Part shown: positions 9,191-17,522 of the stretch, one piece after another | Layout of the letters: each line of letters starts with the position of its first letter | Numbering within the stretch: the first letter of the stretch is position 1 | Assembly: GCA_910578335.1 (NCBI GenBank) | Contig: CAJTPU010000008.1 | Location: 1 to 64,000 of the forward strand | Source: an uncultured Lachnospiraceae bacterium | GTDB lineage: Bacteria; Bacillota; Clostridia; Lachnospirales; Lachnospiraceae | Direction: 5' to 3' | DNA: 64,000 nucleotides | The notes under the pieces: model-generated | Databases searched by the model: none | What the model saw: the letters and a program-made list of their open reading frames with translations, nothing else | Told to the model about the DNA's origin: nothing | Program-made: the position numbers and the translations under genes

Positions 9191-9811
9191 AAGCTTATCC
9201 CCGTCGGGAGAGAGACGCTCCGGATGCCATTGCACGCCATAGATGGGGAGCCTTTCGTGAAAAATGGCTTCCGGCGCGGGGGAAGGCGAAGCGTACTGGG
9301 CGAGTAAAAGACCCTTGCCGAGACGCCCCAGGCATTGATGGTGGGCGCTGTTGACGACAAGAGTGCTGCCGTATATGGGATACAGGAAGGTGCCGTGTAC
9401 GATAGTGGTGTCATGCATCTGGTCCCCGTTTTGGTACTGGTGAAGAGCGGCATCCTCCATATGCTGAATGATGGTGCCGCCAAAAAAAACGTTGAGAATC
9501 TGCATGCCTTTGCAAATTCCGAGCACCGGCTTGCGGCAGCGGATTGCCTGCTCGACGGCTTCTAACTGTAAAATATCCAGTTCGGTATCGATATGCTTCG
9601 AGCCGTTATTTTTTTGCCCGAAAAAAGCAGGCGTAATATCTCCGCCGCCCGGCAGGAGTACGCCGCCACAGGAATAGATTTTGTTTGGAGAGAGGGTGGT
9701 AAAGCAGGAAATTCCCAGACGGGAAAGCGCGGCTTCATAGTTGCAGGTATCCTCCCTGCGCCCGATGATGGCGACAGGGCATTTTTTTGACTGAGGGTAA
9801 TTTTCTGACAT
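9161..9811 (-). CDS. Gamma-glutamyl-gamma-aminobutyrate hydrolase family (peptidase C26)
   Basis: 216-residue class-I glutamine amidotransferase-like hydrolase. The nucleophile Cys is in VLGICKGMQILN and the His-Glu pair in YGVQWHPE. LLPGGGDITPAFFG near residue 55 is typical of PuuD-like enzymes, which hydrolyse gamma-glutamyl amides. No polyamine genes flank it, so the substrate is unknown. The gene overlaps the convergent DUF2974 gene by 30 bp. Confidence 0.88.
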   Translation of the reverse strand: MSENYPQSKKCPVAIIGRREDTCNYEAALSRLGISCFTTLSPNKIYSCGGVLLPGGGDITPAFFGQKNNGSKHIDTELDILQLEAVEQAIRCRKPVLGICKGMQILNVFFGGTIIQHMEDAALHQYQNGDQMHDTTIVHGTFLYPIYGSTLVVNSAHHQCLGRLGKGLLLAQYASPSPAPEAIFHERLPIYGVQWHPERLSPDGDKLLCFFCSLLP

Positions 9812-9982
9812 GGAGTAGCATCCGCATTGTTTTTTTTATTGTATGCAAAAGAGGGAGGAAAAATGACGGCGTCAGTTGTCATGCGAGTCCGTTCCCAAGC
9901 TCCGGACAACTTTAGGGAAAATTGGTTTGTATAACGGTAAAAAGCTGTAAAAATAGCAGTAGGAAAAAAATGTCTTCTCCTG

Positions 9983-9988
9983 TATAAT
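9983..9988 (+). promoter_or_regulatory. Possible -10 element of the GH95 operon
   Basis: TATAAT preceded directly by TG lies 86 nt before the GH95 start. No convincing -35 is seen 17 bp upstream. The 260-bp intergenic stretch 9812-10073 holds nothing else recognisable. Confidence 0.35.
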
Positions 9989-10073
9989 ATGGATAGCGAT
10001 GCGGCAAGGGCAGGGCGGCAGGGTATGCGGTCTGCCCTTGCTTAAGGAAAAGAGAGAGGACAAGAGTGCGGTG

Positions 10074-12284
10074 ATGAGCAGATTGTGGTATAAGCAGCCG
10101 GCAAAGGTGTGGGAGGAAGCGCTTCCTTTAGGAAATGGCAGAATGGGTGCCATGGTATTTGGCAGGACGGTGGACGAGCAGATTCAGGTCAATGAGGACA
10201 GCATGTGGTATGGGGGACGGGTGGACAGAACCAATCCCGATACCCTGCGGTATCTGCCTCAAATCAGGAAGCTGATTTTGGGAGGAGAGATACAGAAGGC
10301 GGAGCGGCTGATGAAGATGGCGATGGCAGGCTGCCCCGACAGCGCGCACCCCTATCAGACGCTGGGAAATATTCATTTTACATTTGAAAATACAGGGACG
10401 GTTACGGCATACGAACGCAGTCTTGACGTGGACCGTGCGGTTTATACGAATACTTTTATGGCAGACGGCGTGGAGTACAAAAGGGAGCTGTTCTTGTCCG
10501 CGCCGGATGACGTGATGGTGATGCGGATAAGCGCAGACAAAAAGGGCGCCATTACCTTTCAGGCGCTGTTACGGCGGGAAAAGTTTTTTGACGGGGTGAA
10601 AAAAGCGGGGAAGGACGGCATCTGCCTGTACGGCAATCTGGGGAAGGGCGGTTTTGACTTTGCCATGCAGCTTACGGCATATCCGGCGGGCGGCAGCGTG
10701 CAGGTAATCGGGGAGCACCTTCTGGTGGAGGAGGCGGATGAAGTGCTTCTGTATTTCTGCGCCGGCACTACCTACCGTATGCAGGACGTGGAAAAAGAAA
10801 TTGACGAACGTATCCGGCAGGCGGCGGCAAAGCCTTACGGGGAGCTGCTTGACAGGCATGTGGCGGATTATCGTTCGCTGTATGACAGGGTGGAGTTTTC
10901 TCTGGGGGATTTGTCTGCATTTGATGCAATTCCCACGGATAAGCGGATGCAGCTTGCCGCAAAGGGGAGCGTGGACGTGGGGCTTTCCAAGCTTTATTTT
11001 GACTATGGCAGGTATCTTTTGATTGCCTGCAGCAGGGAGGGCACGCTGCCGGCGACCCTGCAGGGTATCTGGAATAAGGACATGCTGCCGCCCTGGGACT
11101 GTAAATATACAATTAATATCAATATCCAGATGAACTACTGGCCTGCGGAGGTATGCAATCTTTCGGAGTGCCATAAGCCGCTTTTGGAACTGCTGCATAC
11201 TATGCTGGAAAACGGCAGGGACACAGCGCGGCGCATGTATGGCTGCCGCGGCTTTATGGCGCATCACAACACGGATATCTGGGGTGACTGTGTGACGCAG
11301 GACCATTGGCTGCCGGGTTCTTTCTGGGTGATGGGCGCTGCGTGGCTCTGTACTCACCAGTGGACGCATTATCAATACACGCAGGACAGGGAATTTCTGG
11401 AGGAGAGTTTTCCTATTATGCGGGAGGCGGCGCTTTTCTTTCTGGATTTCTGTATTGAAGACGGCGGTTACATAAAGACCTGTCCTTCCGTATCGCCGGA
11501 AAACACGTTTATTCTGCCCAATGGAGAAAAAGGCTCCAACACGGCAGGCGTTACCATGGACAATCAGATTTTGCGGGATTTGTTTGGGCAGTGCATACAG
11601 GCGGCAGAGATTCTGGGTGTTTCTGACGAGCTTGATGAGCAGATAAGGGCGGCGAGAGAAAAACTGATGCCCACGCGGATAGGTGAAAAGGGCAATATTT
11701 TGGAATGGCAGGAGGATTATGAGGAGGCGGAGCCGGGACACAGGCATATTTCTCATCTCTACGGGCTGCACCCATCGGAGCAGATTACCATGGACGGCAC
11801 CCCTGAACTTGCGAAAGCGGCGCGGGTGACGTTAGAGCGGCGGCTTTCCCATGGCGGCGGGCATACGGGCTGGAGCCGCGCGTGGATTATCAATCACTAT
11901 GCAAAGCTTTGGGACAAAGAAGCAGCTTATCATAACTTTGAACAGATACTGGCAAAATCCACGCTGCCCAATCTGTTTGACAACCATCCGCCTTTTCAGA
12001 TTGACGGTAATTTTGGCGCTACGGCAGCCATTGCAGAGATGCTGGTGCAGAGCAGCGCGAAGCGGATTGTGCTGCTGCCGGCACTGCCCGCTGCGTGGAA
12101 GAGCGGCTTTGTCAGGGGGCTTTGCGTAAAAGGCGGCGCGGAGGTGGATATGTACTGGACGGAGAGCGCGCTCACCCGCGCGGTAGTGCGGGCGAAGTGC
12201 GATATCTGCACGAAGGTGCGCTATGGGGAAGCGATACAGGAGCTGGTATTAAAGGCAGGGGAGGAAAAGGACTTGCGGTTTTAA
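10074..12284 (+). CDS. GH95 alpha-L-fucosidase (fucosidase/galactosidase family)
   Basis: 736 residues with no signal peptide, so cytoplasmic. The N-terminal beta-domain begins WYKQPAKVWEEALPLGNGRMGAMVFG, a hallmark of GH95. The (alpha/alpha)6 barrel has the N-I-N pair before IQMNYWPAEVCNL, HNTDIWGD, and the C-terminal LFDNHPPFQIDGNFG carrying the conserved Asp. The family hydrolyses alpha-1,2-L-fucosyl or related galactosyl linkages with inversion. ATG at 10074 is chosen (AGAGAGGA upstream); the longer frame from 9999 is not conserved-looking. It is followed 50 bp later by an SGNH esterase, suggesting that acetylated plant or mucin oligosaccharides are debranched together. Confidence 0.92.
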   Translation: MSRLWYKQPAKVWEEALPLGNGRMGAMVFGRTVDEQIQVNEDSMWYGGRVDRTNPDTLRYLPQIRKLILGGEIQKAERLMKMAMAGCPDSAHPYQTLGNIHFTFENTGTVTAYERSLDVDRAVYTNTFMADGVEYKRELFLSAPDDVMVMRISADKKGAITFQALLRREKFFDGVKKAGKDGICLYGNLGKGGFDFAMQLTAYPAGGSVQVIGEHLLVEEADEVLLYFCAGTTYRMQDVEKEIDERIRQAAAKPYGELLDRHVADYRSLYDRVEFSLGDLSAFDAIPTDKRMQLAAKGSVDVGLSKLYFDYGRYLLIACSREGTLPATLQGIWNKDMLPPWDCKYTININIQMNYWPAEVCNLSECHKPLLELLHTMLENGRDTARRMYGCRGFMAHHNTDIWGDCVTQDHWLPGSFWVMGAAWLCTHQWTHYQYTQDREFLEESFPIMREAALFFLDFCIEDGGYIKTCPSVSPENTFILPNGEKGSNTAGVTMDNQILRDLFGQCIQAAEILGVSDELDEQIRAAREKLMPTRIGEKGNILEWQEDYEEAEPGHRHISHLYGLHPSEQITMDGTPELAKAARVTLERRLSHGGGHTGWSRAWIINHYAKLWDKEAAYHNFEQILAKSTLPNLFDNHPPFQIDGNFGATAAIAEMLVQSSAKRIVLLPALPAAWKSGFVRGLCVKGGAEVDMYWTESALTRAVVRAKCDICTKVRYGEAIQELVLKAGEEKDLRF

Positions 12285-12334
12285 GGCGGGAGCGGATTCC
12301 GGGGCGAGACCAAAACAACGCAGAAACGGAGTAA

Positions 12335-13000
12335 ATGATGAAAACAAAAATCGTATGCATGGGAGACAGTATCACGGAGGGCTTCGGCGTAGAGGAGCGG
12401 GAAAGCTATCCTTACAGACTGGGCTTACTTTTGGGAGAGGGCTATGAGGTGGTAAACAAAGGCGTCTGCTGCAGCACCGCCATGAACCTGGAGCTTGACG
12501 GGCAGGTGATGGGATTTCCTTATGTGCGGCAGGAAAGATACGGGGAAGCACTGGCGGAAAAGGGCGATATCTATGTGATACTGCTTGGCACAAATGATGC
12601 GCAGGACGGGGTGGACGACGTGGAGGATGTTGTCAATCCACTGTCAAATATGATTAGCAGAAAGGCGGAATTTGCCTCCTGTTATCAGGCAATTATTGAC
12701 AGCGTGCGGGAGAGCGCGCCGGGTGCCGCCATCTACATCGGTATTCCTGCGCCCGTACAAAAGTGTATCTGGCGCAGGCATCAGGAACGCTATCTTCAGG
12801 AGCTTATGCCTTTTTTTGAAGAAATTTTAGCGGCAAATCCGGATATCAAAAAAATTGATATTCACGCCGCTTTTGCAAAACGGGATAAGGAAAAAGTATC
12901 CGCCCTGTATCAGGAGGACGGGCTGCATCCCAATCCGGCGGGACTGCAGTTGATTGCCGATACGGTGTACCGCGCGTTGCATCCGCATGATGCCGGTTAG
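12335..13000 (+). CDS. SGNH/GDSL-type hydrolase (probable carbohydrate or acyl esterase)
   Basis: 221 residues with the four SGNH blocks: GDSITEGFG (Ser), a Gly after the first strand, LGTNDAQDG (Asn) and DGLHPNPAG (Asp-x-x-His). There is no signal peptide, so it acts in the cytosol. Two adjacent ATGs (12335, 12338) are possible starts. It lies in an apparent operon behind the GH95 gene and could deacetylate imported oligosaccharides; the substrate is inferred from context only. Confidence 0.87.
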   Translation: MMKTKIVCMGDSITEGFGVEERESYPYRLGLLLGEGYEVVNKGVCCSTAMNLELDGQVMGFPYVRQERYGEALAEKGDIYVILLGTNDAQDGVDDVEDVVNPLSNMISRKAEFASCYQAIIDSVRESAPGAAIYIGIPAPVQKCIWRRHQERYLQELMPFFEEILAANPDIKKIDIHAAFAKRDKEKVSALYQEDGLHPNPAGLQLIADTVYRALHPHDAG

Positions 13001-13020
13001 GATAAATGCAGAAATAAAGG

Positions 13021-13049
13021 TTGACTTTAGCGCGTTGATGTACTATAAA
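13021..13049 (+). promoter_or_regulatory. Sigma-A promoter of trpB2
   Basis: TTGACT (13021-13026), a 17-bp spacer and TATAAA (13044-13049) lie 41 bp before the start codon. TrpB2 is therefore probably its own transcription unit, separate from the GH95-esterase pair. Confidence 0.7.
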
Positions 13050-13089
13050 TAAGAGAGTACTTTGTTTTTGCAGCAAGAAAGGATAACAT

Positions 13090-14469
13090 ATGAGCGAAGA
13101 GAAGAAGATTCCTTACAAAATTTACTTAGAAGAAAGTGAAATGCCGAAGCAGTGGTATAATGTGCGCGCAGACATGAAGAACAAGCCTGCGCCCCTGTTA
13201 AATCCCGCAACCTTAAAGCCCATGGCGTTTGAGGAGCTGCGTCCCGTATTTTGCGACGAGCTGATTAAGCAGGAGCTGGATGATGTGACGGCATATATTG
13301 ATATTCCGCAGGAAATACAGGATTTTTATAAAATGTACCGCCCCTCGCCCCTTGTGCGTGCTTACTGCCTGGAGAAAGAGCTGGATACGCCGGCAAAAAT
13401 TTACTACAAGTTTGAGGGAAATAACACCAGCGGCAGCCACAAGCTGAATTCTGCCATCGCGCAGGCATATTATGCTAAAAAGCAGGGCTTAAAGGGCGTT
13501 ACCACGGAGACGGGAGCCGGACAGTGGGGAACAGCTCTTTCTATGGCGTGCGCATATCTTGGGCTTGACTGCAAGGTATATATGGTAAAGGTTTCTTATG
13601 AGCAGAAGCCGTTCAGGCGTGAAGTGATGCGGACTTACGGCGCAAGCGTGACGCCTTCTCCCTCCGAGACTACGGTGGTGGGCAGAAAGATTCTAGCAGA
13701 GCATCCCGGGACCACAGGCAGTCTGGGCTGTGCAATTTCGGAAGCAGTGGAAGCGGCGACGGGTCAGGAAGGATACCGTTATGTGCTGGGAAGCGTATTA
13801 AATCAAGTGCTTTTGCACCAGTCCGTGATTGGTCTTGAGACCAAAGCGGCGCTTGACAAATATGACATTACACCGGATATTATCATCGGCTGTGCCGGCG
13901 GCGGCTCTAATCTGGGCGGTCTGATTTCTCCGTTTATGGGAGAAAAGCTGCGCGGGGAAAAGGATTACCGTTTTATTGCGGTGGAGCCTGCTTCCTGTCC
14001 CAGCTTTACAAGAGGAAAATTTGCTTATGACTTCTGTGATACCGGAATGGTATGTCCGCTGGCAAAGATGTATACGCTGGGCAGCGGTTTTATTCCTTCT
14101 GCAAGCCATGCGGGAGGACTTCGCTACCACGGTATGAGTTCCACGCTTTCCCAGCTTTATCATGACGGTCTGATGGAGGCAGTTGCCGTGGAACAGACAA
14201 GCGTATTTGAGGCGGCGCAGAAATTTGCCAGAATTGAAGGCATCCTGCCCGCACCGGAGAGCAGCCACGCCATCCGTGTGGCAATAGACGAGGCGATGAA
14301 GTGCAAGGAGACAGGGGAGGAAAAGACCATTGTATTCGGTCTCACCGGAACCGGCTATTTTGACATGGTGGCATATCAGCGCTACAATGACGGAGAAATG
14401 TCGGATTATATTCCGACGGATGCAGATTTGCAGAAAGGTCTTGACGGGCTTCCCAAGGTGGAGGTGTAA
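13090..14469 (+). CDS. trpB: TrpB2-type tryptophan synthase beta chain
   Basis: 459-residue PLP enzyme. The Schiff-base lysine is in GSHKLNSA, the PLP phosphate loop in GCAGGGSNLGG, with ETGAGQWGTALS and a C-terminal FGLTGTGYFD. Length and the N-terminal extension (about 100 residues with PEEIQ-like motifs) place it in the TrpB2 subgroup, which joins indole and serine and usually works without TrpA. No trpA or other trp gene is near, fitting indole salvage. GAAAGGA precedes the ATG. Confidence 0.93.
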   Translation: MSEEKKIPYKIYLEESEMPKQWYNVRADMKNKPAPLLNPATLKPMAFEELRPVFCDELIKQELDDVTAYIDIPQEIQDFYKMYRPSPLVRAYCLEKELDTPAKIYYKFEGNNTSGSHKLNSAIAQAYYAKKQGLKGVTTETGAGQWGTALSMACAYLGLDCKVYMVKVSYEQKPFRREVMRTYGASVTPSPSETTVVGRKILAEHPGTTGSLGCAISEAVEAATGQEGYRYVLGSVLNQVLLHQSVIGLETKAALDKYDITPDIIIGCAGGGSNLGGLISPFMGEKLRGEKDYRFIAVEPASCPSFTRGKFAYDFCDTGMVCPLAKMYTLGSGFIPSASHAGGLRYHGMSSTLSQLYHDGLMEAVAVEQTSVFEAAQKFARIEGILPAPESSHAIRVAIDEAMKCKETGEEKTIVFGLTGTGYFDMVAYQRYNDGEMSDYIPTDADLQKGLDGLPKVEV

Positions 14470-14517
14470 GCATTTTGTAGAGCGAAGCTCTGTGTGAAAA
14501 GACAGTGACAGGTAAAG

Positions 14518-14548
14518 AAACCCCTTTTCGGAGAGAAAAGGGGTTTTT
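14518..14548. terminator. Rho-independent terminator after trpB2
   Basis: CCCCTTTTC (14521-14529) pairs with GAAAAGGGG (14535-14543) around a 5-nt loop, extended by AAA/TTT, then a T run to 14548. It is symmetrical enough to serve the convergent AraC gene too. Confidence 0.85.
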
Positions 14549-14557
14549 GTGACGGCG

Positions 14558-15436
14558 TCAGCTTACGCTCAGTCCCGCATATTTTTTGGGAGAAATGCCG
14601 ACAGCTTTGGTAAACGCTTTAAAGAAATTGCTGTAGTCGGCAAAACCGCTTTTTTCAAAGGCTTCGCTCACGCCTGCGCCTTCGTTTAACAGCGCTTTGG
14701 CTATGCTGATCCTTCTGGCGGTGATATATTTGTTTATGGTGGTGCCGGTCGCCGATTTAAAGATACGGCAGATATAGGATTCGCTTAGAAAAAATTCGCC
14801 GGCAAGGGTGTCAATGGTAATGGGCGCGCTGATGTTGCGGTTGATATAGGAAAGAATGTCATCAACCTGACGATTGTATTTATAGCCGGAAAGCTCTTTG
14901 TCAGGCGCTTTGGCGGGCTGTCTGCGGCAGGAGGTCTTAAAAAGATAGTTAATCAGGGAAAGCAGCTCCATAAAGGCTGCCTGCTCGATAATGTCATGGG
15001 CATAGCCTTTGGCAGAAAGCATTTTGCCTACAAAATATAAGAACCGTTTCTGCTGTTCCTTGCTCAGGGAAAGCTTATGGCTGATTCTGCCCTGTCTGTG
15101 AGAAAAACAATAGTCCAAATCGGTTTCCGCGGTGGAGAGCGTTTTTACATACTCGGGGTGTATGGAGAGTACGATGCGCTCGTGGACGCAACTGTCTATC
15201 TGCGTCAGCTTGTGGCTTTCATACTGGTTGATAATGAAAAGGTCACCGGATGCGATGCTGTAAAAACGATTGTCTATCAGAAACTGTCTGCCGCCGGAAA
15301 TGGAATAGTACAATTCATAGCAGTCATGGATATGCATGTCCATGGCTTTTTCTTCTTTGTAGAGATGTGCGATGGAGAAAGTATGTGTGGCAAGGCAGTT
15401 TTCAATCGCCTGTCTGCAGGAGGTCAGTTCTTCCAT
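14558..15436 (-). CDS. AraC-family transcriptional regulator, probable regulator of the uronate operon
   Basis: 292 residues. An N-terminal cupin-like ligand domain (HIHDCYELYYSISG) is followed by a C-terminal double helix-turn-helix (about 195-290) with FFLSESYICRIFKSATG and GFADYSNFFKAFTKAVGISPKKY. ATG at 15436 has GGAAAGGA at the right distance; the longer frame to 15607 has no ribosome binding site. It diverges from kduI across 259 bp, so regulation of the uronate genes is likely but inferred from position. Confidence 0.9.
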   Translation of the reverse strand: MEELTSCRQAIENCLATHTFSIAHLYKEEKAMDMHIHDCYELYYSISGGRQFLIDNRFYSIASGDLFIINQYESHKLTQIDSCVHERIVLSIHPEYVKTLSTAETDLDYCFSHRQGRISHKLSLSKEQQKRFLYFVGKMLSAKGYAHDIIEQAAFMELLSLINYLFKTSCRRQPAKAPDKELSGYKYNRQVDDILSYINRNISAPITIDTLAGEFFLSESYICRIFKSATGTTINKYITARRISIAKALLNEGAGVSEAFEKSGFADYSNFFKAFTKAVGISPKKYAGLSVS

Positions 15437-15484
15437 AATGCGTCCTTTCCGAATCCGTTTTGAAAAACAGGGTTTCTTTGATTT

Positions 15485-15513
15485 ATTATAGTCCAAGTGT
15501 TCAAGATATGCAA
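15485..15513 (-). promoter_or_regulatory. Promoter of the AraC gene
   Basis: On the minus strand TTGCAT (15513-15508) and TATAAT (15490-15485) are 17 bp apart, about 49 bp before the araC-type start. Confidence 0.55.
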
Positions 15514-15553
15514 TGTTTTGACCAATATTTGAATAGAAATAGATAATCTGGTT

Positions 15554-15566
15554 TTGTATAATACAA
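15554..15566. promoter_or_regulatory. Short palindrome in the araC-kduI intergenic region
   Basis: TTGTATAATACAA is a 13-bp palindrome with one central base, midway between the two divergent promoters. It may be an operator or an accidental AT-rich match. Confidence 0.3.
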
Positions 15567-15617
15567 GAAAAGAACATAAAAACCATGCGAAAAAGTATGG
15601 CAATCAATGGAAGATTA

Positions 15618-15638
15618 TGCTATAATGTAAGCACTTAC
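15618..15638 (+). promoter_or_regulatory. Extended -10 promoter and adjacent inverted repeat of the kdu operon
   Basis: TGCTATAAT is an extended -10 (TATAAT at 15621-15626). It runs straight into GTAAGCACTTAC (15627-15638), an inverted repeat with 5-bp arms lying at the expected start site. The placement suits repressor binding. No good -35 is visible, as expected for an extended -10 or activator-dependent promoter. Confidence 0.55.
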
Positions 15639-15695
15639 ATGAGAGATTATCAAAAAGGCAGCCTGACTGCCAAAAAGAAAGGAGTGTAGGCGGAC

Positions 15696-16556
15696 GTGGA
15701 ACTGAGAACAGCAGTATCACCGAGAGATGTGAAGTATTATACCACGGAGCGGCTCAGGGAGGAGTTTCTGATTCAGAATCTGTTTGTCCCGGGCGAAATT
15801 AAGCTGGTATACAGCCACATTGACAGAATCATTACAGGAGCGGCGGTGCCTGTTAAGCCCCTTGTGCTGACGGCGGGAGAGGAGCTTCGGGCGGAGTACT
15901 TCTGCCAGAGAAGAGAGCTGGGCGTCATCAACATTGGCGGCGCAGGAACCATCACCGTAGATGGAAGAGCTTACAAGGTTGGGTTTAAGGAAGCCATGTA
16001 TATTGGCATGGGTTCTAAGGAGATTGTTTTTGCCAGCGAGGATGACGGCAATCCGGCAAAATTCTACTTAAACAGCGCGCCGGCGCACAGAACCTGTCCC
16101 ACTGTGCTGATTAAGCCGGAGGGAGAGCCGGAGGAGGGTGTTGTCATTGTAAAGGATGAGAACAAGGTGGAGCTGGGCAGTCTGGAGGACGCAAACCACA
16201 GAGTCATCTGTAAATACATCCTGCCCGGGCAGGTAGAAAGCTGTCAGCTTGAGATGGGCATGACAAAGCTTGCACCGGGAAGCGTCTGGAATACGATGCC
16301 GTGTCATACCCATGACAGGCGCATGGAGGTATACCTGTATTTTGAGATGCCGGAGGATGCTTTTGTCATGCATTATATGGGAGAGCCGAAGGAGACAAGG
16401 CATATTGTGATGCGCAACGAGGAGGCGGTTATCTCTCCGAGCTGGTCCATTCACGCAGGCTGCGGCTCCAGAGCGTATACCTTTATCTGGGGCATGGTCG
16501 GGGAAAATCAGGATTTTGACGATATGGACGGCGTGGCAATGAAGGATTTGATGTAA
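15696..16556 (+). CDS. kduI: 5-dehydro-4-deoxy-D-glucuronate isomerase
   Basis: 286-residue cupin-fold isomerase. Zinc ligands are visible in PCHTHDRRMEVYLYF (His-x-His and Glu) and a later His in SWSIHAGCGS. It converts 4-deoxy-L-threo-5-hexulose uronate, formed from unsaturated uronates of pectin or glycosaminoglycans, to 3-deoxy-D-glycero-2,5-hexodiulosonate. It begins with GTG at 15696, with AAAGGAG 11 bp upstream. First gene of a five-gene operon that covers the route to KDG, KDPG and then pyruvate plus glyceraldehyde-3-phosphate. Confidence 0.94.
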   Translation: MELRTAVSPRDVKYYTTERLREEFLIQNLFVPGEIKLVYSHIDRIITGAAVPVKPLVLTAGEELRAEYFCQRRELGVINIGGAGTITVDGRAYKVGFKEAMYIGMGSKEIVFASEDDGNPAKFYLNSAPAHRTCPTVLIKPEGEPEEGVVIVKDENKVELGSLEDANHRVICKYILPGQVESCQLEMGMTKLAPGSVWNTMPCHTHDRRMEVYLYFEMPEDAFVMHYMGEPKETRHIVMRNEEAVISPSWSIHAGCGSRAYTFIWGMVGENQDFDDMDGVAMKDLM

Positions 16557-16584
16557 AAATGATAATAAGAGAAGGAGAAAAACA

Positions 16585-17388
16585 ATGAGTGAGTACACAA
16601 ATTTCAGTTTGGAAGGCAAGGTAGCATTGGTGACGGGGGCATCTTATGGCATTGGGTTTGCCATTGCGTCTGCGTATGCCGAGGCGGGCGCGACTATCTG
16701 CTTTAACGACATTAAGCAGGAGCTGGTTGACAAGGGGATTGCAGCCTATGCGGAAAAAGGCATCAAGGCGCATGGCTATGTATGTGACGTTACCAATGAA
16801 GAAGCGGTAAATGCCATGGTGGCGCAGATTGAAAAAGAAGTGGGCGTCATTGATATTCTGGTAAACAATGCCGGCATTATCAAGCGTATTCCGATGACGG
16901 ATATGACGGCAGAGCAGTTCAGACAGGTGATTGACGTGGATTTGAATGCGCCTTTTATCGTATCCAAGGCAGTCATTCCCGCGATGATTCAAAAGGGACA
17001 CGGCAAGATTATCAATATCTGTTCCATGATGTCCGAGCTGGGACGTGAAACGGTATCCGCTTATGCGGCGGCAAAAGGCGGTTTAAAGATGTTAACAAGA
17101 AATATCTGCTCTGAGTACGGACAGTACAACATCCAGTGTAACGGACTTGGTCCCGGTTACATTGAAACGCCCCAGACAGCGCCTCTCCGCGAGATTCAGC
17201 CGGATGGCAGCAGACATCCCTTCGACCAGTTTATCTGTGCAAAGACGCCTGCAAACCGTTGGTTAAAGGCAGAAGAGCTGACCGGTCCTGCCGTGTTCTT
17301 GGCTTCTGAGGCTTCCAATGCGGTAAACGGACATATTCTTTATGTGGACGGCGGCATACTGGCTTATATTGGAAAGCAGCCGGAATAA
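16585..17388 (+). CDS. kduD: 2-deoxy-D-gluconate 3-dehydrogenase / gluconate 5-dehydrogenase-type SDR
   Basis: 267-residue short-chain dehydrogenase: TGASYGIG (cofactor), NNAG, and the catalytic Ser/Tyr/Lys in SMMSELG and SAYAAAK. It lies 28 bp after kduI, so the expected reaction is reduction of 2,5-diketo-3-deoxygluconate to 2-keto-3-deoxygluconate. The sequence resembles gluconate 5-dehydrogenases too, and the specificity is taken from the operon. AGAAGGAG precedes the ATG. Confidence 0.88.
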   Translation: MSEYTNFSLEGKVALVTGASYGIGFAIASAYAEAGATICFNDIKQELVDKGIAAYAEKGIKAHGYVCDVTNEEAVNAMVAQIEKEVGVIDILVNNAGIIKRIPMTDMTAEQFRQVIDVDLNAPFIVSKAVIPAMIQKGHGKIINICSMMSELGRETVSAYAAAKGGLKMLTRNICSEYGQYNIQCNGLGPGYIETPQTAPLREIQPDGSRHPFDQFICAKTPANRWLKAEELTGPAVFLASEASNAVNGHILYVDGGILAYIGKQPE

Positions 17389-17408
17389 AAAGGAATGAAG
17401 CTGCACTA

Positions 17409-17511
17409 AGGCTGTAAAATACACAGCCTAAGAGCAGCTAAATCATTCCTCTAAGAGAATGCCCTTTGGTCATTCTCCGCACAAACGGAGGTCATTCTCT
17501 GCATAAATGGA
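17409..17511 (+). promoter_or_regulatory. Structured kduD-rpiB-like intergenic leader with tandem repeat
   Basis: Within 134 bp there are a hairpin AGGCTGT/ACAGCCT (17409-17429), two mutually exclusive hairpins sharing GAATG (CATTC 17444-17448 with GAATG 17457-17461; GAGAATG 17455-17461 with CATTCTC 17471-17477), and a 22-bp tandem duplication (17468-17489, 17490-17511). The two copies differ at three sites and each ends in a GGAG ribosome-binding-like core. CTCCG (17475-17479) can pair with the first CGGAG (17486-17490). Confidence 0.5.
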
Positions 17512-17522
17512 GGATAGATAGA

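Noticed and set aside
10569..11771. 400-codon minus-strand frame inside GH95
   Set aside because: Fully antisense to the GH95 gene, no recognisable domain, no start signals.
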